Shown here: positions 35,689 through 45,855 of the stretch, piece by piece
How positions within the stretch are numbered: position 1 is the first letter of the stretch
Layout of the letters: each line of letters opens with the position of its first letter
Origin: Microbacterium sp. H1-D42
Lineage (GTDB): Bacteria > Actinomycetota > Actinomycetes > Actinomycetales > Microbacteriaceae
Length of the DNA stretch: 64,000 nucleotides
Reading direction: 5' to 3'
Assembly: GCF_022637555.1 (NCBI RefSeq)
Contig: NZ_CP093342.1
Coordinates: 1,364,001 to 1,428,000, forward strand
Notes under the pieces: model-generated
Told to the model about the DNA's origin: nothing
Databases searched by the model: none
What the model saw: only the letters and a program-made list of their open reading frames with translations
Translations under genes and position numbers: made by a program

Positions 35689-36254
35689 GCCTGCAGCCGG
35701 CGCGCGTCCAGCCCGCCCCGACTCCGCGCTCCACCCCGCCGCGGCGCCTGCGTCCGGTGGCTGCTCCGTCGCCGAAGCGGCGGCCCAAGCTCGCCTACGC
35801 GGCTCTCGCCGTCGGCGGTGCGCTGGCGATCGGGATCGCCCAGATGGGCGTCTCGTTCGCGACCACGCAGGACGCCTTCGTGCTCGCGCAGCTGAGCAGT
35901 CAGCAGCATGATCTCGGACTTGAGAAGCAGGCACTGCACGAGACGATCGTCGGGCTGAGTTCACCGCAGTCCCTGGCGGCCAAGGCCGATTCGCTCGGCC
36001 TCGTGGTCGCAGGGTCCGCGTCCTACCTGCGACTCAGCGACGGCACGGTGCTCGGGGCCGGTGACGGCGCCGACTGGGCATCCACCGTCAACCCCAACGG
36101 CGCGACGTCGGTCGGCAACGCCCTGCTCGCGCCGCCGCCGAAGAAGACCCCGGAGCAGACCAGCACCCCGGCCGACGACCTCGGCGCCACCGACGCGCAG
36201 CCGGCCCTGCCGCCCACGGTCACCGACGGCCTGCCTTCGCCGACCACCCGATAG
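35685..36254 (+). CDS. ftsL: FtsL-like division protein
   Basis: A 189-residue bitopic protein. A Pro/Arg-rich cytoplasmic tail (1-about 37) and a membrane helix ([20 protein letters not shown]) precede a short coiled-coil ([22 protein letters not shown]) and a Pro/Thr-rich tail. Sequence identity is too low to name it on its own; the position between rsmH and ftsI and the topology make it FtsL, which with FtsQ/FtsB-type proteins activates septal synthesis. Coupled to rsmH by ATGA. Confidence 0.8.
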   Translation: MSLQPARVQPAPTPRSTPPRRLRPVAAPSPKRRPKLAYAALAVGGALAIGIAQMGVSFATTQDAFVLAQLSSQQHDLGLEKQALHETIVGLSSPQSLAAKADSLGLVVAGSASYLRLSDGTVLGAGDGADWASTVNPNGATSVGNALLAPPPKKTPEQTSTPADDLGATDAQPALPPTVTDGLPSPTTR

Positions 36255-36280
36255 ACCCGACAGCCGGACGGAGAAGACGA

Positions 36281-38062
36281 ATGACGACACGAGCCACGCG
36301 AGGATCCCGCCGACGCACCGTCGTCGCCCTTGCCGTTATCCTCGCCGTCCTGGGGGCCTTCGTCTTCCGCCTGGTGGACATTCAGATCGTGCACGCCGAC
36401 GACCACATCGCTGAGGGCGTCAACGACGGCAACCTGGGCACCACGAAGACCATCGAGGGCGCCAGAGGTGACATCGTCGACGAGCACGGCACGGTGCTGG
36501 CCTCCAGCGTGCTCGTCTACGACGCGGAGCTGTCGCCGCTCGTGATCACCACGCTCGAGAAGGCCAAGAAGAAGCCCAAGATCCCTTGGGCGCAGGCGAG
36601 CGAGCAGATAGCGCAGAGCATCGGCTCGAGTGGTGACGACCTCCGCGCAGCAGTGGACGAGAAGCTCGCGCAGGATCCGAAGTCGCAGTATCTTCCCCTG
36701 GCCGAAGGGCTGAACACCGATCAGTACCTTGAGCTGAGTGAGCTCGACCTCGCGTACCTGCACCTGCGACCCCGTTCGGTGCGGGTGTATCCCAACGGTG
36801 CGGTCGCGGGCAGCGCCGTCGGCTTCCTCAACGGGGCCGGCGACCCGCAGTACGGCATCGAGAAGATGCAGAACAAGTGCCTCGCGGCGAAGAACGGCGA
36901 GGTGACCTATCTGCGCGGGCAGGGCGGCGTGAAGATTCCGGGCAGTGAGCGCATCACCCCGGCGGTCGAGGGCGGCACTGTGCAGCTGACGATCGACAGC
37001 GACCTGAACTGGTACCTGCAGCAGATGATCGCCGAAGAGGCCAAGAAGCAGGGCGCCAAGGCCGGGTCGGTGACGGTCGTCGAGGTGGCGACGGGCAAGA
37101 TCCGCGCGATGGCGGAGTACCCGACGGTCGACCCCAACGACATCGACGCCGTCAACCAGAAGTACTGGATGTCGCAGATCTTCGCCGACGCCTATGAGCC
37201 GGGCTCGACCTTCAAGCCCATCACCGCCGCGTCCGTGCTCAATGAGGGAGCCGCCACGCCGCTGACCTCGGTGAGCGCGCCCTCGCGTGAGCACTTCCCG
37301 AACGGGGCAGAGGTCAACGATCCCTTCTCGCACCCGGTGTACCAGTACACCTTCGCGGGTGCGCTGATCGACTCGTCGAACGTGTCGCTGTCGAAGTTCG
37401 GCACCAAGATCCCGCCGACCGTCCGCTACGACTACCTGAAGAAGTTCGGGGTCGGCAGCCCGACCGGCGTCGGATTCCCCGCCGAGCAGACCGGTGAGAT
37501 CCACGACTCGAAGACCTGGGACAACCAGACCCTGTACACGACCACGTTCGGACAGGCGTTCACCGTCACCCCCGCGCAGATCGCTGGCGCGTATCAGGCG
37601 CTCGCGAACGACGGCGACAAGATCCCGCTCTCGCTGGTGGAGTCGTGCACGCTGCCGGACGGCACCGTGGTCAAGCCCGACGCGCCGAAGGGCGAGCAGA
37701 TCGTGACGGAGAAGACCGCCAAGGAGGTGCGGCGGATGCTGGAGAACGTCGCCGTCCAGGGCGGCCTCGCCGACGCCGTCGAGGTTCCCGGCTACCGCAT
37801 CGGGATGAAGACGGGCACGGCGCAGAAGCCGGATGGCAAGGGCGGGTACAAGTCCGGCATCTACTTCACGAACATGGCCGGCATCGCCCCCATCGAGGAT
37901 CCCCAGTACGTAGTGCTGGTGACCCTGGACGAGCCGACTAAGATTAGGAGTTCCGCGGCCACCGCCGCCGCCTTCCAGAAGGCGATGACCCAGGTGCTGA
38001 AGACGTATCGGGTCGCGCCCTCGTCGCAGCCGATGGATGAGCTGCTTCCCAAATTCGACTAG
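36281..38062 (+). CDS. ftsI: Penicillin-binding protein FtsI (septal transpeptidase)
   Basis: A 593-residue class B PBP. N-terminal membrane helix (VVALAVILAVLGAFVFRLVDI), a pedestal starting at IEGARGDIVDEHG, and the transpeptidase domain with SxxK in EPGSTFKPI, SxN in SSNVSLSK and KTG in GMKTGTAQKPDG. It cross-links septal peptidoglycan together with FtsW. No PASTA domain is present. murF follows after 33 bases; the usual murE between them is missing. Confidence 0.95.
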   Translation: MTTRATRGSRRRTVVALAVILAVLGAFVFRLVDIQIVHADDHIAEGVNDGNLGTTKTIEGARGDIVDEHGTVLASSVLVYDAELSPLVITTLEKAKKKPKIPWAQASEQIAQSIGSSGDDLRAAVDEKLAQDPKSQYLPLAEGLNTDQYLELSELDLAYLHLRPRSVRVYPNGAVAGSAVGFLNGAGDPQYGIEKMQNKCLAAKNGEVTYLRGQGGVKIPGSERITPAVEGGTVQLTIDSDLNWYLQQMIAEEAKKQGAKAGSVTVVEVATGKIRAMAEYPTVDPNDIDAVNQKYWMSQIFADAYEPGSTFKPITAASVLNEGAATPLTSVSAPSREHFPNGAEVNDPFSHPVYQYTFAGALIDSSNVSLSKFGTKIPPTVRYDYLKKFGVGSPTGVGFPAEQTGEIHDSKTWDNQTLYTTTFGQAFTVTPAQIAGAYQALANDGDKIPLSLVESCTLPDGTVVKPDAPKGEQIVTEKTAKEVRRMLENVAVQGGLADAVEVPGYRIGMKTGTAQKPDGKGGYKSGIYFTNMAGIAPIEDPQYVVLVTLDEPTKIRSSAATAAAFQKAMTQVLKTYRVAPSSQPMDELLPKFD

Positions 38063-38095
38063 CCGGCGACCTGCCGCCGCGCATGGAGATGGCAC

Positions 38096-39511
38096 ATGAT
38101 CGCCCTGTCGCTCGCTGAGATCGCTGAGATCCTGCATGGAGAGCTGCGCCTGTCCGGCGCGGACACTCCGAGCACCGTCGTATCCGGCACCGTCGACACC
38201 GATTCCCGCGAGATGACGAAGGGCTCGATCTTCGTCGCGAAGCCCGGTGACGTCACAGACGGGCACCGCTTCGTCGGGGCGGCTGCCGAAGCCGGCGCGG
38301 TGCTGGCGATCGTGGAGCGCCCGGTCGACGAGGTGGCGATCACTCAGATCGTCGTGCCCGATGCGGTCGAAGCCCTCGCCGATCTCGCCCGCGAGGTCGT
38401 GACGCGCGTGCGCGCAGTGGGCGACCTGAGGATCGTCGGCATCACGGGGTCGAACGGCAAGACCACGACGAAGAACTTCCTGGCCCGCATCCTGTCCGAT
38501 GAGGGCGAGACGGTGGCGCCGGTGCGCTCGTACAACAACGAGGTCGGCGCGCCGCTGACGATGCTGCGGGTCACCCCCAGCACGCGGTTCCTGGTCAGCG
38601 AGTTCGGCGCCGCAGGCGCGGGGAGCATCGCGCGCCTTGCAGGTCTCGTCACGCCGGACGTCTCGGTCGTGCTCATGGTCGGGCTGGCCCACGCCGGCGG
38701 CTTCGGCGGGATCGAGGAGACCGCGAAGGCCAAGGCCGAGCTGGTCGCCGCGGCGCGCCCAGAGGGCACAGCCGTGCTGAACACCGACGATCCGCGGGTG
38801 TGGGCGATGCGCGAACTCGCCGAGGAGCGCGGCATGAGCGTGATCGGGTTCGGCCAGAACCCGGATGCCGCCGTGCGCGCTGAGGCGCTCGAGGTGACAG
38901 CATCCGGCACCACCTGCGTCATCGTGGCAGAGGGCGTGCGCACGCCGCTGCGGCTGCAGGTGCTCGGCGCGCACCACGTGAGCAACGCGCTGGCCGCCAT
39001 CGCGGCAGCCGGCGTGCTCGGCGTTCCGGCGCCGGCGGCGATCGCCAGGCTCGAGTCCGTCGAGATCGCCGAGCGCTGGCGCATGCAGCCGATGGGGGGC
39101 GAGCGCGTGCGCATCATCAACGACGCGTACAACGCCAGCCCCGATTCGATGGCTGCGGCGCTGCGCACCCTCGCGCAGATCACCGGCCCTGACGAGCGCA
39201 CCGTCGCCGTGCTCGGAGCGATGAGCGAACTCGGCGAGACCGCCGGTGAGGAGCACGACCGGATCGGTCTGCTCGCGGTGCGGCTGAACATCCAGCGGAT
39301 CGTCGTCGTCGGACCAGAAGCCCGCCGACTGTACCTCGCCGCCGTCGGCGAGGGCTCGTGGGACAGCGAAGCGGTGCACCTGCCGGATCAGGACGCCGCG
39401 TTCGAATATCTGAAGACCGAGCTGCGCGAAGGCGATCGCGTGCTCGTGAAATCATCCAATTCCGTGGGGCTCCGGCATCTCGGCGATCGTCTGGGAGAAT
39501 TGTTCTCGTGA
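38096..39511 (+). CDS. murF: UDP-MurNAc-tripeptide--D-Ala-D-Ala ligase MurF
   Basis: A 471-residue Mur ligase. ATP loop in GITGSNGKTTTKNFL, the MurF-specific RSYNNEVGAPLT and NDAYNASPDSM blocks, the latter separating it from MurE. It adds D-Ala-D-Ala to the UDP-MurNAc tripeptide in the cytoplasm. Its stop overlaps the mraY GTG (GTGA). Confidence 0.94.
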   Translation: MIALSLAEIAEILHGELRLSGADTPSTVVSGTVDTDSREMTKGSIFVAKPGDVTDGHRFVGAAAEAGAVLAIVERPVDEVAITQIVVPDAVEALADLAREVVTRVRAVGDLRIVGITGSNGKTTTKNFLARILSDEGETVAPVRSYNNEVGAPLTMLRVTPSTRFLVSEFGAAGAGSIARLAGLVTPDVSVVLMVGLAHAGGFGGIEETAKAKAELVAAARPEGTAVLNTDDPRVWAMRELAEERGMSVIGFGQNPDAAVRAEALEVTASGTTCVIVAEGVRTPLRLQVLGAHHVSNALAAIAAAGVLGVPAPAAIARLESVEIAERWRMQPMGGERVRIINDAYNASPDSMAAALRTLAQITGPDERTVAVLGAMSELGETAGEEHDRIGLLAVRLNIQRIVVVGPEARRLYLAAVGEGSWDSEAVHLPDQDAAFEYLKTELREGDRVLVKSSNSVGLRHLGDRLGELFS

Positions 39512-40608
39512 GGTCCTTGCTCATGGCGACGGCGATTTCGCTCGCCTTCACACTCTTCCTTACCCCCGTCTTCCTGAAGCTGTTCCGCAGGATCGGCTGG
39601 GGGCAGGTCATCCGCACCCCGGACGACATCGCGAACCCCAATCACGAGGCCAAGCGCGGCACGCCGACGATGGGCGGCGTGATCTTCATCCTCGGCACCA
39701 TCGTCGGCTACTTCGCCGGCACGCTCTTCGGCGGCACCACGCCCGCACTGTCGGCGATCCTCGTGCTCTGGCTGATGGTCGGCTTCGGAGCGGTCGGGTT
39801 CATCGACGACTACATGAAGGTGCGCAGCCAGCGCAGTCTCGGACTGTCCGGCTGGCGCAAGATCGTCGGTCAGCTGCTCGTGCTGATCCCGTTCGGCGTC
39901 GTCGCCCTCAACTTCCCCAACCGTCTCGGCCAGTACCCGGCCAGCGGCTACGTCTCGCTGTTCCGCGACATCCCATGGCTGAACCTCTTCGCGTTCGGTG
40001 CCGTGCTCGGGTGGATCCTGTACCTCATCTGGATCTCGATCATCGGCGTCGCGACGTCGAACAGCGTGAACCTCACCGATGGACTCGACGGCCTGGCGGC
40101 CGGAGCCGGCGTGTTCGTGGTCGGCGCGTACAGCCTGATCGCGTTCTGGCAGTTCAAGCAGTCCTGCGTCGGCGAGGCCATGGCATTGGCCGGATGCTAC
40201 GAAGTGCGCGAACCGCTCAACCTGGCCACGGTGTCCGCGGCCTTCGCGGGAGGTCTGATCGGCTTCCTGTGGTGGAACGCCCCCAAGGCGAAGGTCTTCA
40301 TGGGCGATGTCGGCTCGATGGCGATCGGCGGCGTCATCACGGCGATGGCGATCCTGACGCGCACCGAGCTGCTGCTGCTGGTGATCGCCGGCATCTTCGT
40401 GCTCTCGTCCGGCTCGGTGATCCTGCAGCGCGCCTACTTCAAGATCACCCGCGGCAAGCGGCTGTTCCTGATGAGCCCGTTCCATCACCATCTCGAGATG
40501 CGCGGCTGGGCAGAGGTCACGATCGTCGTGCGACTGTGGATCATCGCCGGGCTCCTGGCCGTGTCGGCCGTCGGCCTGTTCTACGTGGATTGGCTGATCC
40601 AGGTATGA
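39508..40608 (+). CDS. mraY: Phospho-MurNAc-pentapeptide transferase MraY
   Basis: A 366-residue polytopic membrane enzyme with about ten helices. Family signatures: KRGTPTMGG near the N-terminus, GFIDDYMKV (catalytic aspartates), NLTDGLDGLAAG and the C-terminal PFHHHLEMRGW. It transfers phospho-MurNAc-pentapeptide to undecaprenyl phosphate, making lipid I. The GTG start at 39508 overlaps murF, and its stop overlaps murD (ATGA). Confidence 0.96.
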   Translation: MRSLLMATAISLAFTLFLTPVFLKLFRRIGWGQVIRTPDDIANPNHEAKRGTPTMGGVIFILGTIVGYFAGTLFGGTTPALSAILVLWLMVGFGAVGFIDDYMKVRSQRSLGLSGWRKIVGQLLVLIPFGVVALNFPNRLGQYPASGYVSLFRDIPWLNLFAFGAVLGWILYLIWISIIGVATSNSVNLTDGLDGLAAGAGVFVVGAYSLIAFWQFKQSCVGEAMALAGCYEVREPLNLATVSAAFAGGLIGFLWWNAPKAKVFMGDVGSMAIGGVITAMAILTRTELLLLVIAGIFVLSSGSVILQRAYFKITRGKRLFLMSPFHHHLEMRGWAEVTIVVRLWIIAGLLAVSAVGLFYVDWLIQV

Positions 40609-42107
40609 GCGCGCGACTGGACGGCCTCACCAGCTGGCATGCCGACTGGTCGGGGCTGCGGGTCGCCGTCCTCGGCCTCTCCGTCACTGGGTTCTCGGTC
40701 GCCGACACGCTCACCGAACTCGGGGCCGACGTGCTCGTGCTGTCGGAGACCGCATCCGAGGAGTACGCGAGCCTGGTGCCGGTCATCGGCGCCCGGCTGG
40801 AGCTCGGCGCACTGGACGAGGTGCCGCAGACGCTGCGCGAGTTCGACCCCGAGGTGGTCATCGCATCCCCTGGCTTCGCACCATCGCATCCGATCATCCA
40901 GTGGACGCAGCAGAGCGGCATCGCCCTGTGGGGCGATGTGGAGCTGGCCTGGCGCGTGCGCGACAAGGTCGTGCGCGCCGACGGCACCCCCGCCGAGTGG
41001 ATGCTGATCACCGGGACGAACGGCAAGACCACGACGACCCAGCTCACGGCCACGCTGCTGAACGCCGGCGGGCTGCGCGCGGCCCCCTGCGGCAACATCG
41101 GCGTGCCCGTGCTCGACGCGGTGCGCGACCCGAGCGGATTCGACGTGCTCGTCGTCGAGCTCTCCAGCCACCAGCTCTGGTACATCGGTCAGTCGGAGCC
41201 CGCGGGCCAGCTGGTTCCGTATGCCGCCACGTGCCTGAACCTCGCCGACGACCATCTCGTCTGGCACGGCAGCGCCGATGCCTATCGGGCGGCGAAGGCC
41301 TTCGTGTACCGCAACACCAGGGTCGCCTGCGTCTACAACAAGGCGGATGCCGCCACCCAGCAGATGGTCGAGGAGGCCGACGTCGTCGAGGGCGCCCGCG
41401 CCATCGGCTTCGACCTCGGCACCCCGGGACCGAGCGATCTGGGCGTTGTCGATGGCATCCTCGTCGATCGGGCCTTCCACGACGACCGTCGCAACAGCGC
41501 GATCGAGCTGACGACGGTCGAAGAACTGCACGCGGTCGGACTGTCCGCCCCCCACATCGTGCAGAACATCCTCGCGGCCGCAGCACTGGCGCGGTCGCTC
41601 GGGGTCGGGCCCGAGGTGATCCACGACGCGCTGCAGGCGTTCACCCTGGACGCGCATCGCATCCAGCTGATCGCCGCGCACCGGGGCATCCGATGGATCG
41701 ACGACTCGAAGGCGACCAACCCGCACGCGGCAGCCTCGTCGCTTCGGGCCTACCCCGGTGCGGTCTGGGTCGTCGGCGGCGACCTCAAGGGCGTCGACCT
41801 CTCCGATCTCATCGGCGGCGCGGGAGCGACCGCCGCCGCTGCCATCCTCATCGGAATCGATCGAGAACCGCTTCTGACGGCGTTCCGACGACACGCGTCG
41901 CACGTGCCCGTGTTCGAGGTCATCCCCGGTGACACTGGAGAGGTCATGGATCGCGTCGTGGAACTGGCGACGGGAATCGTCGATGGCGAGGGGACGGTTC
42001 TGCTGGCCCCGGCCGCGGCCTCCTTCGACCAGTTCACCAGCTACGCGGACCGAGGAGAGCGCTTCGCGCAGGCGGTGCGCGCATGGATCGAGCGGGCCGA
42101 ATCGTAG
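40605..42107 (+). CDS. murD: UDP-MurNAc-L-alanine--D-glutamate ligase MurD
   Basis: A 500-residue Mur ligase. N-terminal UMP-binding fold (VAVLGLSVTGFSVADTLTELG), ATP loop ITGTNGKTTTTQLTA, then HRIQLIAAHRGIRWIDDSK with the family DDSKATN motif. It adds D-Glu to UDP-MurNAc-L-Ala. ATG 40605 overlaps the mraY stop; the much longer in-frame extension upstream lies within mraY. Confidence 0.95.
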   Translation: MSARLDGLTSWHADWSGLRVAVLGLSVTGFSVADTLTELGADVLVLSETASEEYASLVPVIGARLELGALDEVPQTLREFDPEVVIASPGFAPSHPIIQWTQQSGIALWGDVELAWRVRDKVVRADGTPAEWMLITGTNGKTTTTQLTATLLNAGGLRAAPCGNIGVPVLDAVRDPSGFDVLVVELSSHQLWYIGQSEPAGQLVPYAATCLNLADDHLVWHGSADAYRAAKAFVYRNTRVACVYNKADAATQQMVEEADVVEGARAIGFDLGTPGPSDLGVVDGILVDRAFHDDRRNSAIELTTVEELHAVGLSAPHIVQNILAAAALARSLGVGPEVIHDALQAFTLDAHRIQLIAAHRGIRWIDDSKATNPHAAASSLRAYPGAVWVVGGDLKGVDLSDLIGGAGATAAAAILIGIDREPLLTAFRRHASHVPVFEVIPGDTGEVMDRVVELATGIVDGEGTVLLAPAAASFDQFTSYADRGERFAQAVRAWIERAES

Positions 42108-42123
42108 GCGAAGGAGGGGGCGG

Positions 42124-43371
42124 ATGACGCAGACAGCTCGCCCACCCCACTCCGAGACCGCCTCCCGCACAGCAGGTCGGGGGCTCGCAGCCCGAGTGCA
42201 CCTCGGCAGGCTCTTCACGCCGCCCTCGACCGAATTCGTGATGATCGCCTCGACGGCGACGCTGCTGACGCTGTTCGGCCTGGTGATGATCTTCTCCGCC
42301 ACAAGCGCGAACCCGACCTCACCTTTCGACGAGGCGCTCAAGCAGGGCCTGTTCGCCCTCATCGGCATCCCTCTGATGCTGCTCGTGAGCCGGCTGCCGG
42401 TGGCCTTCTTCGGAAAGATCGCGTGGCCGGCGCTGATCGGCGCCACGGCGCTGCAGCTGCTCATCTTCGTGCCAGGGTTGCGGGTGTCCTCAGACGGCAA
42501 TACGAACTGGATCAAGATCGCCGGCTTCCAGATGCAGCCGAGTGAGTTCCTCAAACTCGCCCTGGTGCTGTGGATCGCCTTCGTGCTGCTGCGCAAGCAG
42601 GCGCGCCTCGGCATCTGGCATCACGTGTTCATCCCGGTCGTGCCGGTATCGCTCCTGGTGATCGCCACCGTGATCGGCGGCAACGACCTCGGCACCGCGA
42701 TGGTGCTCGTGCTGGCCGTGCTCGGCTGCCTGTTCTTCTCGGGCGTGAAGCTGCGTCTGTTCATCCTGCCGCTGCTCGTCGGCATCGTCGGCGTGCTGTT
42801 CTACGCGCTCTCCAGCGACAACCGCATGAAGCGGATCCTCTCAGCCCTCAACCCCGAGTCGTGCGATATCACCGACGAGTGCTATCAGCCCGCCCACGGC
42901 GTGTGGGGCATGGCCAACGGCGGCATCTTCGGGGTCGGCCTCGGCAACTCCCAGGAGAAGTACGGCTGGCTGCCGGCCGCCGCGAACGACTACATCTTCG
43001 CCATCGTGGGTGAGGAGCTCGGGCTGATCGGCTGTCTGCTGGTGCTGGCGCTGTTCGGCATCTTCACCGTCGGGGCGTTCCACATCATCCGCAAGACCAA
43101 CGACCCATTCATCCGCGTCGCCACCGGCGGCATCGTCGTCTGGATCATCGGCCAGGCGCTGATCAACATCGGTGTCGTGCTGCGCGTGTTCCCCGTGATG
43201 GGCGTGCCGCTGCCGTTCATGTCGCAGGGCGGAACGGCGCTGCTCTCGGTGCTGATGGCATGCGGAGTGCTGCTCGCCTTCGCCCGCACCATGCCGGCGC
43301 CAGGGCAGGCCGCGGCAGGGCGATCGTCGGCCGATCGCACCCCACGCGGACGGGGTAAAGTCGCCAGGTGA
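42124..43371 (+). CDS. ftsW: Septal peptidoglycan polymerase FtsW
   Basis: A 415-residue SEDS glycosyltransferase with about ten membrane helices. Signatures: MIFSATSANPT, QPSEFLKLALVLW, NGGIFGVGLGNSQEKYGWLP, FAIVGEELGLIG and the final GVPLPFMSQGGT. It polymerises lipid II at the septum with FtsI. The large external loop contains ESCDITDECYQPAHG, a Cys pair. ATG 42124 follows GGAGGGGG. The stop overlaps murG. Confidence 0.94.
   Translation: MTQTARPPHSETASRTAGRGLAARVHLGRLFTPPSTEFVMIASTATLLTLFGLVMIFSATSANPTSPFDEALKQGLFALIGIPLMLLVSRLPVAFFGKIAWPALIGATALQLLIFVPGLRVSSDGNTNWIKIAGFQMQPSEFLKLALVLWIAFVLLRKQARLGIWHHVFIPVVPVSLLVIATVIGGNDLGTAMVLVLAVLGCLFFSGVKLRLFILPLLVGIVGVLFYALSSDNRMKRILSALNPESCDITDECYQPAHGVWGMANGGIFGVGLGNSQEKYGWLPAAANDYIFAIVGEELGLIGCLLVLALFGIFTVGAFHIIRKTNDPFIRVATGGIVVWIIGQALINIGVVLRVFPVMGVPLPFMSQGGTALLSVLMACGVLLAFARTMPAPGQAAAGRSSADRTPRGRGKVAR
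43356..43361 (+). promoter_or_regulatory. Possible internal -10 before murG
   Basis: TAAAGT inside the end of ftsW ends six bases before the murG GTG. It may give an internal leaderless promoter in the dcw operon. Confidence 0.35.
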
Positions 43372-44441
43372 CCACGTACCTTCTCGCCGGCGGGGGCACC
43401 GCCGGCCATGTCAACCCCCTGCTCGCGGTGGCCGATCTGCTGCGCGAGCGCGACGGCGCCGACGTCCTCGTGCTCGGCACCAAGGAGGGACTGGAGTCCC
43501 GACTGGTGCCCGAGCGCGGCTATGAGCTGCTGATCGTCGACAAGGTGCCGTTCCCGCGTCGCCCGAACAGGGCCGCAGCCGCATTCCCGGCGCGCTTCCA
43601 GCGTGCTGTGAAGCAGGTGCGCGCCCACATCCGAGAGCACGGCGTCGATGTGGTCGTCGGGTTCGGGGGCTATGCCGCCGCGCCCGCCTACGTCGCCGCA
43701 CGTCGCGAGAAGGTGCCTTTCGTGGTGCACGAGGCCAACGCCAAGCCGGGGCTTGCGAACGTGCTCGGCGCCCGCCGCGCGGCCGGTGTCGGCGTCGCCT
43801 TCGCCGGCACCCCGCTCAAGCGCGGTGAGGTCGTCGGCATGCCGCTGCGCCGCGAGGTCGTCGACCTCGACCGGGCCGCAGCGCGTGCCGAGGCCGCGGC
43901 CGAGTTCGGGCTCGACCCTGACAAGCCGGTGCTGCTGGTGTTCGGCGGATCGCTCGGCGCGCTGCGATTGAACACGGCCTTCGCCGACGCCTGGCGCGAC
44001 GTGCTCGCTTCTGGATGGCAGCTGCTGCACGCCACCGGTGAGCGCAGCGACCTGGTCGACCCAGGTGCGGCCGGCTACACGCAGCTCCGCTACATCGACC
44101 GCATGGACCTGGCGTTCGCCCTCGCCGATCTGATCGTGTCGCGTTCGGGGTCGGCGACCGTCAGCGAGGTCAGCGCGCTGGGCATTCCAGCCGTGTACGT
44201 GCCGTACGCCGTCGGCAACGGCGAGCAGCGTCTCAATGCCGCATCTGCGGTGACGGCGGGAGCGGCGCTGCTGCTGGACGACGCGACATTCGACGGCGAC
44301 GCGGTGCGCTCCGAGATCGTTCCGCTGCTCTCGGATGCCAGGAGGCTGGCGGCGATGGCGGACAGCGCGCAGCACGTCGGATCGCGCACAGGCGCTGAGG
44401 ACCTCGTCGCGCTGATCGATCGGGCGCTGGCAGAAAAGTAG
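43368..44441 (+). CDS. murG: Lipid II synthase MurG (GlcNAc transferase)
   Basis: A 357-residue GT-B glycosyltransferase. N-terminal glycine loop LLAGGGTAGHVNPLLAVA, LVFGGSLGALRLN and the UDP-GlcNAc-binding VSRSGSATVSEVSALGIPAV segment. It adds GlcNAc to lipid I on the inner membrane face. GTG start overlapping the ftsW stop. Confidence 0.95.
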   Translation: MTTYLLAGGGTAGHVNPLLAVADLLRERDGADVLVLGTKEGLESRLVPERGYELLIVDKVPFPRRPNRAAAAFPARFQRAVKQVRAHIREHGVDVVVGFGGYAAAPAYVAARREKVPFVVHEANAKPGLANVLGARRAAGVGVAFAGTPLKRGEVVGMPLRREVVDLDRAAARAEAAAEFGLDPDKPVLLVFGGSLGALRLNTAFADAWRDVLASGWQLLHATGERSDLVDPGAAGYTQLRYIDRMDLAFALADLIVSRSGSATVSEVSALGIPAVYVPYAVGNGEQRLNAASAVTAGAALLLDDATFDGDAVRSEIVPLLSDARRLAAMADSAQHVGSRTGAEDLVALIDRALAEK

Positions 44442-44444
44442 ACT
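44439..44444 (+). promoter_or_regulatory. Possible internal -10 before murC
   Basis: TAGACT, which includes the murG stop codon, ends nine bases before the murC ATG. A candidate internal promoter. Confidence 0.35.
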
Positions 44445-44453
44445 GAGAACGAC

Positions 44454-45854
44454 ATGATCAGACCCGACCTCACCCTCCCCATTCCCGAGACCATCACCTC
44501 TGCCCACTTCATCGGCATCGGCGGCTCTGGCATGAGCGGCCTCGCCCGCATGTTCCTCGATGCGGGCATCCGCGTCTCCGGCTCGGACCGTGCCGACAGC
44601 GACAATCTGCGCGCCCTCGCCGAGGCGGGCGCGACCGTCTACGTCGGGCACGACGCCGCGCACCTCGGCGATGCCGACACCGTGATCCACACCGGCGCGA
44701 TCTGGCCGGAGAACCCCGAGTTCGTCACGGCGAAGCAGCGCGGTCTGCACGTCATCCATCGATCGCAGGCGCTGTACTGGCTGATCGGCGACCGCCGGCT
44801 GGTGTCGGTCGCAGGGGCCCACGGCAAGACGAGCTCGACGGGCATGCTGATCACCGCGCTGCAGGCGCTCGGCGCTGACCCGAGTTTCGTCAACGGCGGC
44901 GTGATCGAGCAGCTCGGCGCATCCAGCGCCTCGGGTTCCGATGACCTGTTCGTCATCGAGGCCGACGAGTCGGACGGCACGTTCCTGCTGTACGACACCG
45001 CCATCGCGCTGATCACCAACGTCGACCCTGACCACCTCGACTTCTTCAGCTCGGAGGACGCGTTCTACGACGCCTTCGTGCGCTTCGGCGACGAGGCGGG
45101 CGAGGCGGTCGTCATCTCCAGTGACGATCCAGGTGCCCAGCGCGTTCACGCGAGTCTGCGTCATGAGCACATCGTGACGTTCGGACAGGCGCCGGATGCT
45201 GATGTGCGCCTGTCGGACATCGACACGACCGGCGGTGTCGCGGCGACCGTGACGCACGGTGAGGAGTCGGCGCGGATGCAGCTGGTCGTGCCAGGCGCAC
45301 ACAACGCCGTCAACGCCACCGGCGTGGTCGCGGTGCTGCTGACGCTCGGCTACGGGCTGGCCGATGCCGTGCGCGCTGTCGAGGGCTTCGCGGGCACCGT
45401 GCGTCGCCTCGAGCTGCACGGCGAGGCGCGAGGCGTGCACGTGTACGACGACTACTCGCATCACCCCACCGAGGTTCGCGCCGCGCTCGAGGCGATGCGC
45501 GGTGTGGCCGGCGGCGGACGGGTCATCGCGATCCAGCAGCCGCACACCTACTCGCGCACGCAGCAGATGTACCGCGAATTCGCCGAGGTGCTCGAGGAGC
45601 TCGCCGACCACACGGTCATGCTCGACGTGTACGGGGCCCGAGAGGACCCTGTGCCCGGTGTCACCGGCGAGCTGGTCAGCCGAGCATTCGCCGACCCCGC
45701 TCACGTGCACTACGTTCCGGACTGGCAGGCGGCGGCCGACTACACAGCGAAGGTCGCCCGTGACGGCGACTACGTGGTGACGCTCGGCTGCGGCAACGTC
45801 TACCAGATCATCCCGCAGGTGCTCGACTCCCTTCGGCGCACGCCCGAGGCCTGA
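44454..45854 (+). CDS. murC: UDP-N-acetylmuramate--L-alanine ligase MurC
   Basis: A 466-residue Mur ligase. [19 protein letters not shown] at the N-terminus, the ATP loop [24 protein letters not shown] and the [11 protein letters not shown] block are all MurC signatures. It adds L-Ala to UDP-MurNAc, the first amino-acid step. ftsQ follows one base later. Confidence 0.95.
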   Translation: MIRPDLTLPIPETITSAHFIGIGGSGMSGLARMFLDAGIRVSGSDRADSDNLRALAEAGATVYVGHDAAHLGDADTVIHTGAIWPENPEFVTAKQRGLHVIHRSQALYWLIGDRRLVSVAGAHGKTSSTGMLITALQALGADPSFVNGGVIEQLGASSASGSDDLFVIEADESDGTFLLYDTAIALITNVDPDHLDFFSSEDAFYDAFVRFGDEAGEAVVISSDDPGAQRVHASLRHEHIVTFGQAPDADVRLSDIDTTGGVAATVTHGEESARMQLVVPGAHNAVNATGVVAVLLTLGYGLADAVRAVEGFAGTVRRLELHGEARGVHVYDDYSHHPTEVRAALEAMRGVAGGGRVIAIQQPHTYSRTQQMYREFAEVLEELADHTVMLDVYGAREDPVPGVTGELVSRAFADPAHVHYVPDWQAAADYTAKVARDGDYVVTLGCGNVYQIIPQVLDSLRRTPEA

Positions 45855-45855
45855 T

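Noticed and set aside
36023..39379. A 1118-codon minus-strand frame across ftsI and murF
   Set aside because: Antisense to two well-conserved dcw genes and without a recognisable motif.
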